This document shows, piece by piece, positions 47,431-60,877 of a stretch of DNA of 64,000 nt. This DNA is from Magicicada septendecula (Eukaryota; Arthropoda; Insecta; Hemiptera; Cicadidae): assembly GCA_034769895.1 (NCBI GenBank), contig CM068368.1:688153877-688217876 (forward strand). Reading direction: 5' to 3'. The first letter of the stretch is position 1; each line of letters opens with the position of its first letter. The position numbers and the translations under genes were made by a program. The notes under the pieces were generated by a model that ran no database searches, was not told the origin of the DNA, and saw only the letters and a program-made list of their open reading frames with translations.

Positions 47431-49389
47431 TACATGTTGACATAACACATTGTAAAATTAAAACATTCTTTTAAAATTTATGATAAATTAAAAAAAATTC
47501 AAAATTCAAAATAATATTTTATCAAAAAAAAATTCTCTTCCTTGTTTTTCTGTTTTTATTTCAAATGACTTAACTTAGACATTCCTACTAATCAAAATAT
47601 ATCCTTACTTTAACATGAGAACCACTTATAGTCTAACAGTACAATGCAATACCATCAAACAATAAAAATAAACATGTTAAGTACACACATAATAAAATAA
47701 TCATTACCTAAAATATTCATCCGCTGGCAGGCGAAAAATCAAGATTTTTTTTTTTTTCAAAAAATTAAAATTTCCAAAAATTTTAAAATTCAAAAAAAAT
47801 TTAAATTTATTTAAATGTTTTCTTCATATTCATCGAAATTATTAAAATTTGGTTTAAATAGATTAACTAAACAAATTAAACTGACTTCCTATTATACAAG
47901 CTTAGTATGTGTATGACCTCATCAGCTGATCGAAACTAGGTCAAGTCCAAAACCCTTGACCTACATATGCTATGTATGGTTTCTATCTGAAAATACATTC
48001 AACATCAGCAATATCCTAACTGGAACCACAAAACATAATAAAATAAAATATTTAAAATTAACAAAATATTAATATAAATAATAAACAAATTAACATTTAA
48101 TTTATTTAAAATAAACAATGCTTAATTTTACATTATTTTCAACTCTATCAAAATTCTGTCACTGGTTTTAAAAATAAAAATTTTATATTCTTTATAAATC
48201 TCTCTCTTTATTTAATAATCTGATTCTACATTACTGTGGGTGATGTAAATTATTTATTCTCATTGACTGTATTATTAGATCTGTATACATATATAATCTT
48301 TCTCCCTATGACTTTCATCAACTTCAACTACCATGACACCCATCTTTATTTAAAATATCTATCCCAAAACACTCTCAACCCCAACTTATCATTAAACTCA
48401 AATCGCCGCCTTCTACCCTTATATAAAAAAAATACTCTCTAACCCTTTGTACATAGGATACGTGTTTCCCCGCCCCCCAAAACTCAATTCCCTTATTTGG
48501 CCCCTGGATTCTACCTAAGGCGACCCCTCCTCACTAAAATCTATCCCTATCCCGTCCCAACCCTTGTTGCGGACTCCTACATTACACTACCCCCTAATAC
48601 AAAATTGCCATCCCCAAAAATCTCAATCTCATTACCTTACTACAAATACAACAAAATAACAACATCAATTATAAACAACAATATATCACTCAAAACTCCA
48701 CATAAATTCTCCATTACAACTGTGTCAAACTCAATACTTCATTATTTGGCTTCATTAACTTCATACTACATTCCTTCAAAACAATATTACATTCTTCATT
48801 TCTACTATTTCTTTAACTTCAATTTGGACAGATCTATATGTCCCACAAAATATTCATCACCCAAACAACTATCTCTTGTTAACTTTCACAAATTGTTACA
48901 TTATTTCTCATTTTATCAAATTATTTTTTCCCATTACTCCAAAACATCTGTAATGCATTTAAGAACATTATATTGAACATTAATTACTTAGAACATTTAT
49001 ACCTAATATACCAGTGACACGTTATTGCTGATCAGCTGATGTCCTAACATAATGAAAACACATCTCAAATTTGAACAAATTACATGGAATATACATATTT
49101 ATCAATACTTACTCCTACCCAGATGTTTCCCCTTTTTTCTGATTCTGATCATTTATGTTGGCCGCCTGCCAGACGTTTAATTATTGGCTTATAAAAAAAA
49201 ATATACACATATAATGAAAACACATAGTTTATCAACACCTATATCTAACTTACAACAATAAAATGATACATTTAAAATTATAACATGTAATGAACACCTC
49301 CTATTAAATATCTGAGCAGCTAGTTAATTGAACAGAGCACAAGCATTTTTATTTGATCAAACTTTCACAAAAAATTTTATGTGGTAAAC
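47431..49389 (-). other. Long noncoding interior of element B
   Basis: AT-rich, collinear (inverted) with element A 7,851-9,778, including the GATCAGCTGAT site near 47,922 and the CCGCAAC block near 48,568. Plus-strand frames at 48,236-48,976 are antisense shadows. No gene. Confidence 0.6.
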
Positions 49390-50010
49390 GTTAAATTCGT
49401 GACTCACCTGAGCCACCTCCCAGCCACACACACTATTTCAAATTATGGAGGACTGTGGCGCCCTGGCGCTTCGACAAAGACTGTATATTTTGGAGCAGGT
49501 CTTACCTCTCCGCGTCTTTGCTTCCGCTATTACATTTGAACATTTGTGAACATCAACATGTTCTTGTTATTAAATTACACACCCTTACTGCGGGTCTACC
49601 ACCTGTCTCTGCTGCCCCCAAGCGGGCAGAGTGGCAGCCGCTGTTTCATAGTTCCTGGAGATTCCCCCTAAGTTCGCCCCCCCTTGAATTTCTAATATGT
49701 ACCAATTTCAAGTCAGCTATGGTCAAGGGACTTGATATGACCATAGCTGGCCGCTAGCCAAAACCACGGTTAGTGCTGGTAAGGCAGTAACCGCCCGAAA
49801 AGTCGGGGAAATCTAAACTTCATTTTGACTGCCTGTTACAATCATTACTACTATGTGCGACACGGTCGTTTAGCAGTGTGTAAATTTTATTTTACACTAA
49901 AAAGGTGTGCCGCACATTTTCGCCATTTTGGCCTCCGATGGGGGTAACACTCTCTGTTACCCCCAACCCATTCCGCTATTTACGAGGGCACAGGCCACCC
50001 CCGCAATAGC
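49390..50010 (-). ncRNA. Structured RNA block of element B
   Basis: Minus-strand hairpin 49,975-50,010 has outer stem GCTATT/AATAGC, inner stem TGCGGGGG/CCCTCGTA and loop TGGCCTGTG. The GGGTAACA/TGTTACCC hairpin, the ATGTGCGGCAC/GTGTCGCACAT stem and the GCTATGGTCA/TGACCATAGC stem follow. Compared with A, the outer stem changes on one side with retained pairing. Confidence 0.75.
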
Positions 50011-50823
50011 AACTTACTAACTACCGACTTAAAAAGTTTATATACATTATACTATAATATTTCCACCAATAATCACTTCACTCATTCATAATTTTCTACC
50101 ATTTGACTTTCTTAAAATTTTCTAAATTTATTATTAATAATTATTATATATCTTTCAGTTATTATTAAAATTTTTTCTTAATTACCATATTTATTAAACG
50201 CAATGATTTCATTAAAATCTCACTATTGACTTAAAATCTGAGTTACTTGTAAACATTTTTGTTATATATGATTATAAAATTTTTATACTTACAGTTCAGT
50301 TAACATGATATGTACAAAACCTAATCACCATATTACAATACCTTTCACCTCATCTCTGTAACATTTAACACAAAATATTAGTTTACATCAAATAATTTAT
50401 CATCCATTACCAAATTTCCATCTCGTAAACTAAATTGAATTCATAAAAAAATTTTAATTAATTAATATTTAAATAAGCAATCAAAATATTTAACATGTAT
50501 CAAATTGTTTTAATTTAATTAATGACTGACAATATAAATTATGCAGTTATCGAAACAATTACCATTAGTCAATTACTGTTTTCAAAATTAATTCTGATAT
50601 TTATTTACTTGCAAATATTTCAATATTATTATTACAACAATCATCTTACGTACACACATTATTTATTTAACATTCCACAATGCACACAAATAAATTCACT
50701 ATATTTTATTTACAAACTCTTGTTATTAATTGTTCAGTTTTCCCACACTTCATTGTCCAAATTTGCCATGTCGAAAACCCATAAAAAATAATGTTTATTC
50801 ACTGTCTTTTATTGTTTTACAGT
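50011..50823 (-). other. AT-rich spacer after the gag-like gene (element B)
   Basis: Equivalent of 6,697-7,218 in element A. Plus-strand frames here (50,522-50,996) are antisense and unsupported. Confidence 0.55.
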
Positions 50824-52059
50824 TTAACCTCCATCGTTCCAAATTAACCTTGGTTCTACATAACATTGTTCAATTTTATCACCACACAAATGACTGTTTA
50901 ATGTGTTGTAACCATGCAAACAAAACCCATTCATCATACTCAAATACTCATGAAACCAGTCTACATTCGGTATTTTTGTTACATCTCCATCGGTAAATAC
51001 ATTCATGATCGGGTTAATTACTTTAGTCGAATCATTATAATCATTGTTACTCAAATATACTTTTAAACTTTCATTCCATTCATCATACTTTCTATTCAAA
51101 AAATACAATTCGGTTACTTTCTCCACACACAATTCTCTGTTTAATTCTCTCTCTTCATAACACCACACCACACTCTCACAATTATTCCGGACAGAGGGTA
51201 CACAATTACTCAACAAAAATAAACACCTCAATTCATCTATCAATACGGGACTCTCGCCCTTCAACAACACTTGTGACCACATTAAATCATCATCATAAAC
51301 ATCATAAATAGTAAAGGGAAAATTTCCCCTCTGTCCCCACTCTACTACAACATTATTTTTCCTCTCTCTCTCTAACTCACTAACACACCTTAACATCTCA
51401 TAGTCACATTCCACAAACTCATCAGTACTTTCATTATTTAGTTTCACCGTATCACTTTCTGATACCAATTCTTCAAACACATTATTATTCTCAATATTAC
51501 ATTCGTTATGTTCGACATTATTGTTATTATTAGTTAACTCTTTCTCTGGTATCATATTTTTACATTTGTCATTACAATTTTCATTTGTTTTATTTTTCTC
51601 TGTATTCATCACATGTACTCCCATTCGCTCTACACTCTGTTCTAACTTATTCAAATTAGTTCTTATTATTTCGTTATTCTTTTCTAAACATTTATTTAAT
51701 TCTTGAATCTCATTTTTTAACTCGTTATTCTGATTTTTTAATACATTGAATTTAGCGTCAGAATCACTTTTCTGTTCACTAAATTTTAACTCTAACATCG
51801 CCTGCTACTTGTCTGAACTCTCTTTCATACTACACACCATGCTACATAAATATTTCATCATATTATTGTTATCTGAGTTTTTATTCTGAATTGGCGTTGA
51901 ATGAATTCCTTCATCCATAATTCTTGATTCTGTTTCACTTATTTCTGTTTCATTCTGACTCACACTTGGAGTCGAGTGTGCTTCAAAGTTACTAATGTTT
52001 GAGCGGTCGAAAACTTCGACACTCGTCGTTTCATTTACGTTATTTTCTTTATCTGACAT
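50824..52059 (-). pseudogene. Gag-like protein of element B, one stop codon
   Basis: About 411 residues: start at 52,059 (MSDKENN), a TAG stop at 51,802-51,804 where element A has CAA (Gln), then open to the stop at 50,824. This is the least damaged copy in the window. Order: acidic Ser/Asn-rich N-terminus; helical region (residues about 80-150, MLELKFSEQKSD and KNNEIIRTNLNKLEQSVERMG); Asn-rich linker; a short ERER run (12 bp of GA); a C-terminal domain with ELRCLFLLSNCV, WCYEERE and DGDVTKIPN; end RLIWNDGG. The two young elements, A and B, each have one different inactivating change. No zinc knuckle or enzyme motif. Confidence 0.8.
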
Positions 52060-52222
52060 TTTTATAATTGATTAAATTAAATGAATTGATTAAATAAATT
52101 CATTAAGTAAATAATGTAATTAATTAAATTTTGTAATATAATATTATTTTGCTATGCTAACCTCAAACACATGTTTGTATCTTTGCTATAGGTACGGTCT
52201 TTAATATTTTAATTAATAAACT

Positions 52223-52241
52223 GTCCCTGTATCGGAAGCCA
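52223..52241 (-). promoter_or_regulatory. PBS of element B
   Basis: Minus strand TGGCTTCCGATACAGGGAC, 1 bp after the LTR end. It differs from the lysine-type PBS of element A but shares CCGATACAGGGAC with a captured site inside LTR D (24,982-25,000). The tRNA is not identified. Confidence 0.6.
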
Positions 52242-52242
52242 T

Positions 52243-53445
52243 TGAGATGTTATTAATCCATTAAAAATTATATATATTATTATTTTATTATAATAACTTC
52301 CACCTACCTGGAAAGTTTCGTTTTGTGCGGGCCAGGATCCTTTCGTACGAACGCTAGATACAAACATGTGTTTCAAAGGTTCTCGAAATAACTAACTCTA
52401 CACATCGTTAGGAAGAGAAATAATTATTTTAATGATCAACTATGGCATTTATACTTTTTCTCCAAACATAGATTTTTTACATATTTCAAATGTGGTGCAA
52501 CTCGGGCACTTTACTGGTAATTGAACTTACTCACTATGGCTTACCTTATCATTGACAATTATACAACTTCATTTACACACAAACACAGAACAGCCCAGCA
52601 TTGCACACTCACTACTCACATTCCATTATAAAACCCCATTACCCGATTGAATGCATGATTTTAGATCACTACCGGCAACGCGTTCTTCCGTGACCTCGTA
52701 GCCAGCCCGCGGTAGGTCGAAAACGTCTCAAAAAAGGACGAAACTGAATCCCGAATTTAGTTGTTAGTGTTCTACAACTCTCCTACCATCCTGTCACTGG
52801 TTTTAGAAAATGAATACTTCACTTTCATTATCAAATACTGATGAAATTATATGAGCATATTTAGCTCGCGGTCGGCGCCGACACAGTCAGTGACGAACTG
52901 GGCATGTGCTTTTTCTGAGCGGGCGGAACAGCGTATTCACGACCACCTGCTTTGCTGCGTCGTTCATGCTTAATTGTTGTGTGGTAACCACTTTATGCAT
53001 GGTATATGTGTGTGACCAGAGGACAATATTGACTTCGGCTCTGCTGATGTCATTAATAGTAGGCGGGGCTTTAGCAGTATTTCCGGATGACCGATGAAGA
53101 GATGATGAATAAATTTGCGCTCTAGCCATCTTGGTTTTTAGTCAAGAGCGTCCTTTTTAGCGCGTGCTTGAGTAGTTGCGCTTGTGCGTCGACACACATA
53201 CAAAGTTCTTAGAATTTCGTGGAGGTGCAAATTCTTTAGCCGAATTACTCAACAGCAAACTGCGTCTTTACTGCTTTGTTACACCACTGTTTCTCAACAC
53301 GTTTTCTGTTATAAAGGACTGAATAGTTGTCGTAATGTAAAATTTCACAATGTTTTTATAAAACTCCCGCACCAAACGAAATAAATAAAAAAGGAACATA
53401 CCCCATACGGTAAAAAATAAAAAGACCCAAAATTGACACGCTACA
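52243..53445 (-). repeat. 5' LTR of element B
   Basis: 1,203 bp, with an 11-bp deletion relative to the 3' LTR. Exon-like cassette at 52,308-52,353. Followed by TSD GACT. Confidence 0.92.
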
Positions 53446-53773
53446 GACTGACTAGTAAGACAACTGACCGTACCCAAAATTAATGATTTAGGCTAAGTGA
53501 TGCAAAATACCTTCAACCCCAATTATGACATGAACTTTCAATAATGACCAAATAAAGAATTATAAAGACAGACGGCTTATGAACCAGTACTACAAAGAAA
53601 CAAATGGTTTCATTCAAAGTATCATAATATCAAGATAATCAAAATACAAATTGAGGGATAATAGGCCCAAACATGTAATACTATGTAAAAGAAATATTAG
53701 TAAATGATTAATTTAATTGATGTAATGAAAATATAACACACCTTATTATAGATACATGAACCATACAACTAAT

Positions 53774-56118
53774 TGTAACAAATAGTGTTCATAAGATTGT
53801 CCAGAAAACAACAAATAATAACTTGTTCACAATAACATTTTTATAACAAGAGTGAAGTCCTTTTAATGACAATAAAATGTAAAACCCTATAAAACCCAAT
53901 AAGTATGTTTATAAATACAACCTATTAAGTGTTAAGTGAATAGGGTAAACGACAAACATAGTGACAAGTAATGTGAAGCATAACACAGACAGTGTCAGAG
54001 TAATTAATGAATTAACTGACAAAAGACTAATTAATTAGTGCAGAATTTATTTTATAAAAATGTGCATGTTACTATGTTTTTAGCACATTGTTTTATTATC
54101 ATGGTATTTGCGTTGTTTTTTGTATGTAGCAGGTGAAACAGTTGTTTTAAAAGAATATCAATTAAATGATATTAATTTCATTTTTTTTATATTAACAAAT
54201 ATAACCATAGAACTGGTGTTACACTGTGATAAATTGATTGGCAAAGCAAAATAGACTATAAAAAGATGTTATTGCTAAGTGTCAAACAATTGTACAGTTT
54301 GAGTAAAAAAACAGTTTATTTGTGCAAAGGTTCAGTAAAATCATAGCCATGTGGGCATGAATTTAAACTAATAGAATAGTATATCTTTTGTTTTGTTAAA
54401 ATAATGTTATGTGTTAAACAGTTTTTATGATTGTTAAAAGATAATTTAACTGTTAAAGGTTTTAAACATGGTGATGAAAATAACACCAGTACATAGGCCA
54501 GGTGAAACCAACTTTTGTAAATTTTAGATAATAATGTTAGGGATTTTGTAAAACAAATGTGGAAGGATAAATAGATTTATAGTCAATAGTGTACACAACG
54601 AATATAGAAACAAAATAATACATCTCAAGTTATTTAAGAAAATTTCAAATAACAAAATTGTAACATCTGTAGTTCTTAAGTAAAAGTAGGCATGTTTAGT
54701 GTCTATGTGTCACAAATGTAAAGATCAAAATAATGCTGATAATGGTTTTAAATTCCCAATCAGTACAGAAAAGGAATATTAATTTAAAGGTTTTGAACAA
54801 ATTTAGATTTTGAAATAATGAAAGAATATGACAATGTATATCCGAATCAACCAACCAGATTCCAAGTTTACCCTTAGCAACCAGAAATTTCGGATAAATA
54901 AAATGAGACTTCTTTGACAACGATCTTAGCGGATAGACGCGTTTGTAAAACGTCCTACATAATATAAAATAAACTCTGAAAAAAAAATACAAACATATTA
55001 ATACAGTTAGAGGTACATAACACGAACTTTTTACACCAACAGAAGAACACCCATTATATGAAATAGAAGACCCAAGAACCAGGAAGAAGGACTGAAGCGG
55101 ACGTGGGCCCTGTATTCGACAAGAACCATACAAAGAAGAGGATTTGGTGATTTTGACATCTTATTATATTGTGTATCAACACCCACATTTGTATACACGA
55201 CTTTTTAAATACTAATCAACTAAAACTACAGACACCATATCACACCAACACTAAGAACACTCACCAATAACACGATTTGAGATTGACACCTTTTCAAACA
55301 CCACAAGAACCTATGATTTACATAATAATTATTAAACGCCTAAACTGGACATAACCTATCAGAACTGGTAACCACTATACGACTGCCTGTGTGCACGTTA
55401 CACTCTAACCTTGTAATATCCTTTAATTGTAAAACTTGTATTTTGATTTATAGAATAATATTTTGTTTAAATGTAATCCCCGAACCATATACGCCCTGAG
55501 ATACTTTATTTTTAATAGAAACATTAACGAAAGCATTCTTTTGGTCTGAAAAAATACTGAATGTTGGCTACTACTGCCAACTGGTAAAAAGAAGACGTAT
55601 AATTTGCGCCACAATTGTGATTGTCATAATCAAATTTAAGAAACAATTAACCAGTGCTTTTCTGAATAAAGGATTCCTATAAGGATATATGTTTGATGTT
55701 ATATTTGTGTCGTTATTATTGCTGTTCCATTTAGGAAATAAATTCACAGATTACAGTGGACACCACGATAGTTGGCAACGTTGAGTGACGTCACGGAAAC
55801 GAGCGGCATAGTGGGAGCAAGCGGCAAATTACAAAACCATTCGCCGTTCAACATAACATATTAATAATTACAAATTAACGACTCCAGTGCGAGTTAGTCG
55901 CTACATTATTTATCTATGTTACAAATTGACACTTCCAACGGGCGGTGTATGTAATTCAAGTACACACAACATAAAATACAAGTAACCTATTCCTAATAAC
56001 ATTGGTGGTAACGAATAATTTGGTTACAAATTGATGAATACAACGTGGAGCTTAGTCAAACCACAAAACCTACAATACATTTTATTGTTCAACATATCAC
56101 ATTAATTTGTATGTTACA
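53774..56118 (+). repeat. Probable LTR with a repeated 3' end
   Basis: A candidate start TGTAACAAATAG (53,774) and end ATGTTACA (56,118) give matching TGTAAC/GTTACA termini, with a TATA-like TATAAAA at 54,257-54,263. The last 250 bp hold four diverged copies of a TTACAAATTG...TCCAAC unit (55,868; 55,919; 56,024; 56,114). The start is not confirmed by a TSD. No gene; the minus frames at 54,696-55,614 have no recognisable domain. The sequence 53,446-53,773 between element B and this start is unassigned. Confidence 0.4.
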
Positions 56119-56142
56119 AATTGGCTAGTCCAACAGTGGGGC
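55868..56142 (+). repeat. Four PBS-like units
   Basis: Each unit is TTACAAATT followed by a sequence resembling TGGCTAGTCCAACAGTGGGG. The last (PBS-like from 56,122) is the best TGG match; the others read TAACGACTCCAGTG, TGACACTTCCAACGGG and TGATGAATACAACGTGG. Confidence 0.5.
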
Positions 56143-57669
56143 TAAAAGGGTAACAATCTCGTTTTCTTACAATAGTTACATTTGTAACTGCCCAAAAAAA
56201 AAATACATTTATACATACATATAAATTCCTACACTAATACATAATAAACATAATACATAATGATACACTCATAATTAACATTGCAATTATTACATTAAAA
56301 TAAACATTCACATTTAACTTTGATCAAAATTTACACACCCTACATCTTTAAATTTGCGTATAAAATTATAAACATCACATTTTAATTAATTAATTAATTA
56401 ATACTTTTAATTATTAACTTTTATTAATTAGCCACCAATTATTTATCATTTACTACCATTTAATTCTTCACAAAAATTCAAATTTATTATTAATATTCAT
56501 ATTACATTATTATTATTATTTCATTTCTTATTACCTTTCTACTATGAATTTTCTACTTAACCTTTCACATTTTTATCATTGATTAGTCTGGGTGGCTCCT
56601 GTATTCTCTATGATGTGACTTATTATTATACTCTTACTCACCTTTCTTCTAATTAACAACCAAATTTACCTATCATGACACCAATTTCTCAATTATAAAC
56701 ACTTTTCACTAATTTCATTTTGACAATAAATCCTATAGCACGGTGCGTCTTTGTACAGGGATGGGTGTTCCCTACCTGGCTATATACATTCATAATATTT
56801 TGCCCTTCCAATATATCGGCATACACTCCCTTAAACTACGCTATTACCTGCCACAACGCTATACGTTGACTACTCCTTATCACCTCACCCCCACTACAAA
56901 ATATCATCAGCAACAATTAAATGTTTAACCTTTACGTTACTCACCTCTACATATAATCAACTACAAAATATCATCAGCAACAATTAAATGTTTAACCTTT
57001 ACGTTACTCACCTCTACATATAATCACTAACTACTGTGTCCCTAAATATCTAATACTCTCTTTGTGTATTATTTTCTTTAAAACTCTTAACTATCTAACT
57101 CCCATTTACTTTGATTGACTAACTCACATGCCTCTATTTATTAATACACCCAGGCTCTATTCCCTTTTAAACACTTACTGTGATCATTGACAATTGCATT
57201 ATAAAATTTATCTCTCACCTACTCATAACAATACATCTCAATCTTCAAATATATATTCTTACTTAATCATTTATTATTCATTAGAAAATTTTTGTTCATT
57301 ATAAATTAATAATTTAACTTCATTACTACTGCAATTATAAATTTAGTACAACTTTCTTTTGTACCACTTTAATTCAGTAATTACTCTTTAATTATTATTC
57401 AATTATTTAAAATTTATCACTTGTTTAGTTAAACAAAAACATGTTAATTGTTAATTATTAAAACAATACATAATACATGGTGTACATAAAATTTACCTGT
57501 AATACACAACATCAAAATACATAAATACATTGACATTAATACACTTAATACAATGAAAAATATACAATCCAAAATCATTATTTTGTCATTAACCAAAATC
57601 AGTCCATATGCAGTCCGTTTCAAAACCACTTTTCACATATATTAAATGTTCATTACACAATAAAACAAT
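56143..57669. other. AT-rich DNA with a 67-bp tandem duplication
   Basis: Positions 56,894-56,960 and 56,961-57,026 are near-identical direct copies. From its position it may be the 3' noncoding part of the minus-strand element whose gag-like gene ends at 57,670. I did not find the structured block here. Confidence 0.5.
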
Positions 57670-57778
57670 CTATCCTCCATCGTTGAATAACATTCTAATC
57701 TTAGATCTATTTATCTTATTGTTTAGTAAATAAATTTTATTATTATAATCATTATAATATTCATCCAACGTTTTATAT
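57670..57778 (-). pseudogene. Gag-like protein, C-terminal fragment
   Basis: About 35 residues on the minus strand, ending KIRMLFNDGG and stop, preceded by an Asn/Tyr/Lys-rich stretch. The end matches the DDGG/NDGG terminus of the gag-like proteins of A, B and C. It is cut at 57,778 by the palindromic LTR insertion, and I could not find the upstream part at 63,936-64,000. Confidence 0.55.
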
Positions 57779-60700
57779 TGTAACGATACAATTAAGCCAA
57801 ATCTCGTACCAGTGATAAAAAAGATAATTCTTGATATAAAATTACTTCATATGAAATAAAATGTGTAAAAAATGATTAAAATGTAAATACTTTGACAAGA
57901 CGTACAACGATATTACCCAACCCAAGCGATTGAGCCGAAAACCCAAACATAAAGAAGGGAACCACGTAACATACTTATTAAAATGTAAATATTTTGACAT
58001 GATTGAGCCGAAAACACAAACATAAAGAAGGGAACCACGTAACATACTTATTAAAATGTAAATATTTTGACATGATTGAGCCGAAAACACAAACATAAAG
58101 AAGGGAACCACGTAACATACTTAAGAAAAATATGATAGACAAAACAATGATGGACACAGAACTAAAGAAGAACCAGGAGAAGAGGACAGATCCATACAAG
58201 TAAACAGAATTTAAACTTGAAGAAGAAGAAGAGGAAGAATGAAGAGGAGACAGATAAAACCCAAGGGGAAACTAACACACATATATAAAAGGGAAAGATT
58301 GTATGTTTAGAGATAGAATACGGTCAATAAACCTTGAATAATTATGTATTAATGAAACCAATGTTATTATTAGCATTAATTTAACCTAGGTACCCATTTT
58401 TAAGACAATACAATTGTAAAGCAATGTAGTATAGGAAAAGTACACTAACCCTGTCAGAAAGGTTAGATTCAACCAAAACACAACTAGCCTAGTATTGTTA
58501 ATAGTAAATATAATACTAAAACAAAATAGTGAGAAATGGTAGGAGAAAGTATAGGGATTACCCATTAAATAACACTAATTACAAAACAGTGAACCAAAGT
58601 GAAGTGCTTTAGTGAAGTGTAAATGCCCTAAAAAATAGTGAAAGTGGATGTGAAACATTCAAAATAGAATGCTAAGTAAATAGACACTCTGTAAAACATT
58701 GATAAACCACCAATGATTGGAGTGAGATCATAATTAGTTATATACCTAGAAGTAATTAGAAATAGTAATCCAAATTAATATTAAGGAAGCTTGTAATAAT
58801 ATTCAGGGAGAAAGCCCAGTACAATAACTTGTGTTAACATGGCATGATAGGATAGAAGTAAAGTTTGTTATTAAAGATTAAAATTATAAAGAATACAACA
58901 CCCCATGTTGAAAGGGGAATTAACCTTCATAATATTAGAGAAAGTGACAATGTTTATCACCCTAGTTTATAAGACAAGAAAGAAATCAATGTTAGTACTA
59001 AGAATAATTTATGACTTGTAAAGAATAGTTGATTCAATGTTAAGGAAGGAATATGGCTGAAGGGGACTTACAGTCCATAAACCTAACTATTATATTTTAA
59101 ATGAAGAGTAATGAAAATGTATGTTGAATAGTAATTAAAACACAAACAAATAAGTGAAGCCCATCAGGCTGAATTCAGAATGTAATTTAAAAAGGAAATA
59201 CACTAAAAAACAATAATGGCTGTTTGTGACTACGAAAACAGTTAACTGCCAAAAACATTCAAATGCAAATTGTATCAATTTCACAGAAAATCTTACTAAT
59301 CTAAGAACAGTGAATGGACAGTAATTATATACCAGTTATTTCAACACAGAAATATTATTGTAATAATTTAATTCAAGAAAGATATGTTATTTATTAAATG
59401 TCAAATAATTAGACTATAGTTAAAGTGTAACAGAATATGACCTTATGAGGTATCATTGTAAACTTTGAAAGGAAAGAAAAATAATAGTGATGTCATTTAT
59501 TATCCCAAAGGAATTATAAGGGAATAAAATCATTAGGAAAATACTTAATAAATTTGAATAAAAATTCAAATATTTCTAACAATGTATGTAAGGAGTAATT
59601 AACCAAGCATTGAATTATTGGTTACTATGACAACGAGACGTTTGAGGGCTTATTTTTCCGTTAAATTTTAGAGACGCTGAAGAAACGAAGCGTGGGTAAG
59701 CCACATGAAAAATTGGACAAACTAAAATTTTAATTTAAACAGTTATAAAAAGTCGAATCAGTGAACCAAGATAACACAATATGAAGAGACGTCGATCTAT
59801 ACAGAATTAATGATGTCCAGGAACGAAATTAAATAAACTAATTAAAGAAAAAACCCAGACCAGTTTGAAGAAGATGTTGGAAGCCTTCAACCAGCCCAAA
59901 TTCGAAAAATATACACCTATCCTGATGACGATACAGACAACGTGAGATGAACTGATAAGTACCGAATAATTCCTTACTCCCAAAACCCCAAATTACTTAA
60001 ATTATTTTCAAATGATAAAATTTCTCACTATTTAAAAAGTAGTATTTTCTTTCAAAGGTAAAGGCATAATTTACTTACATTAAAAAACATTTAATTAAAC
60101 TATAGAGATAACCTTATTTGTGAATATAACTACTGTAACAGAAATACGACACTACTGAACAAATTGTACAACACATTATAAATCCTAAGTACGCATAAGG
60201 TATAGTAGTGTATTTTTTTTTCATGTAATCAACGTTTATGTCTATTTTCATGATCCAAAGAACTCCAGATTTTAAAAACACAGTAATTTGTTAAAAGTAA
60301 CTGAACGATAGTGTTTTGAAATCAATTTTGCCAACCTGAGATATTTTGTGTTTCAAGCTCTAAGCCGGAGCATAATATTATAAATTTGTTTATGATTCAT
60401 TGTCATATTTATTGATAATTAAATGTGTATTAAAAAACGCAGTACAGAACATTACTATCTTGTTATTTCATAGGATTTTTGTAGAATATATGTGTGTTAG
60501 CGAAGTTTTAAGCAACAGTCAACTAGCGCTCACCACGAGCGGCCGAGTCGACAACCTGTGTAGCAGCGGGAACAATTCGAACGTCACAGCTGTCTAGCTA
60601 ATATCACGTATTACCTTAAAAATCAAATGTTTTAATTGTTTTAACAGAAACAATTTGGCGCCACCCGGGAATCGTAATCCCTATGAATTAACAGGTAGGT

Positions 60701-60852
60701 TGTACTGGTGACATTGACAACGCTACGGACTCCAGTAGTGACGTCGATTTATGTAATGACCAGTGTGAGGCAAACACACTACATTCACACTAATACACAA
60801 AATAAACAAGTGTGAAACATTTTAACAGGTACGACCTCATTTTCTAGTTACA
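57779..60852 (+). repeat. Left LTR of the palindrome
   Basis: TGTAACGATAC...TAGTTACA, about 3,074 bp with TGTAAC/GTTACA termini, followed by PBS-like TGGCGCCGTAACAATC at 60,856. Inside are tandem 73-bp repeats (57,926-58,124), TATATAAAA (58,282-58,290), a captured PBS-like TGGCGCCACCCGGGAATC (60,656-60,673) and donor-like ACAG|GTAGGT (about 60,692). Confidence 0.7.
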
Positions 60853-60877
60853 TATTGGCGCCGTAACAATCTACAAG

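Larger units (their letters stand above)
45856..53445 (-). mobile_element. Element B: young LTR retroelement without pol (minus)
   Basis: Two LTRs (45,856-47,069 and 52,243-53,445) differ by about five substitutions and one 11-bp indel (near 46,620). TSD GACT lies at 45,852-45,855 and 53,446-53,449. The interior has the same order as element A: PBS, gag-like gene (52,059 to 50,824), structured RNA block, noncoding stretch and 3' RNA domain, all on the minus strand. No pol genes. 7,590 bp. Inserted into element X. Confidence 0.9.

Noticed and set aside
57926..58124. CRISPR-like regular repeats
   Set aside because: Direct 73-bp tandem repeats without unique spacers, in a eukaryotic LTR.
57842..58199. 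Hydrophobic repeat protein (also 63,515-63,872)
   Set aside because: Translation of 73-bp tandem repeats in the LTR arms; the same frame appears in both arms only because of the palindrome.
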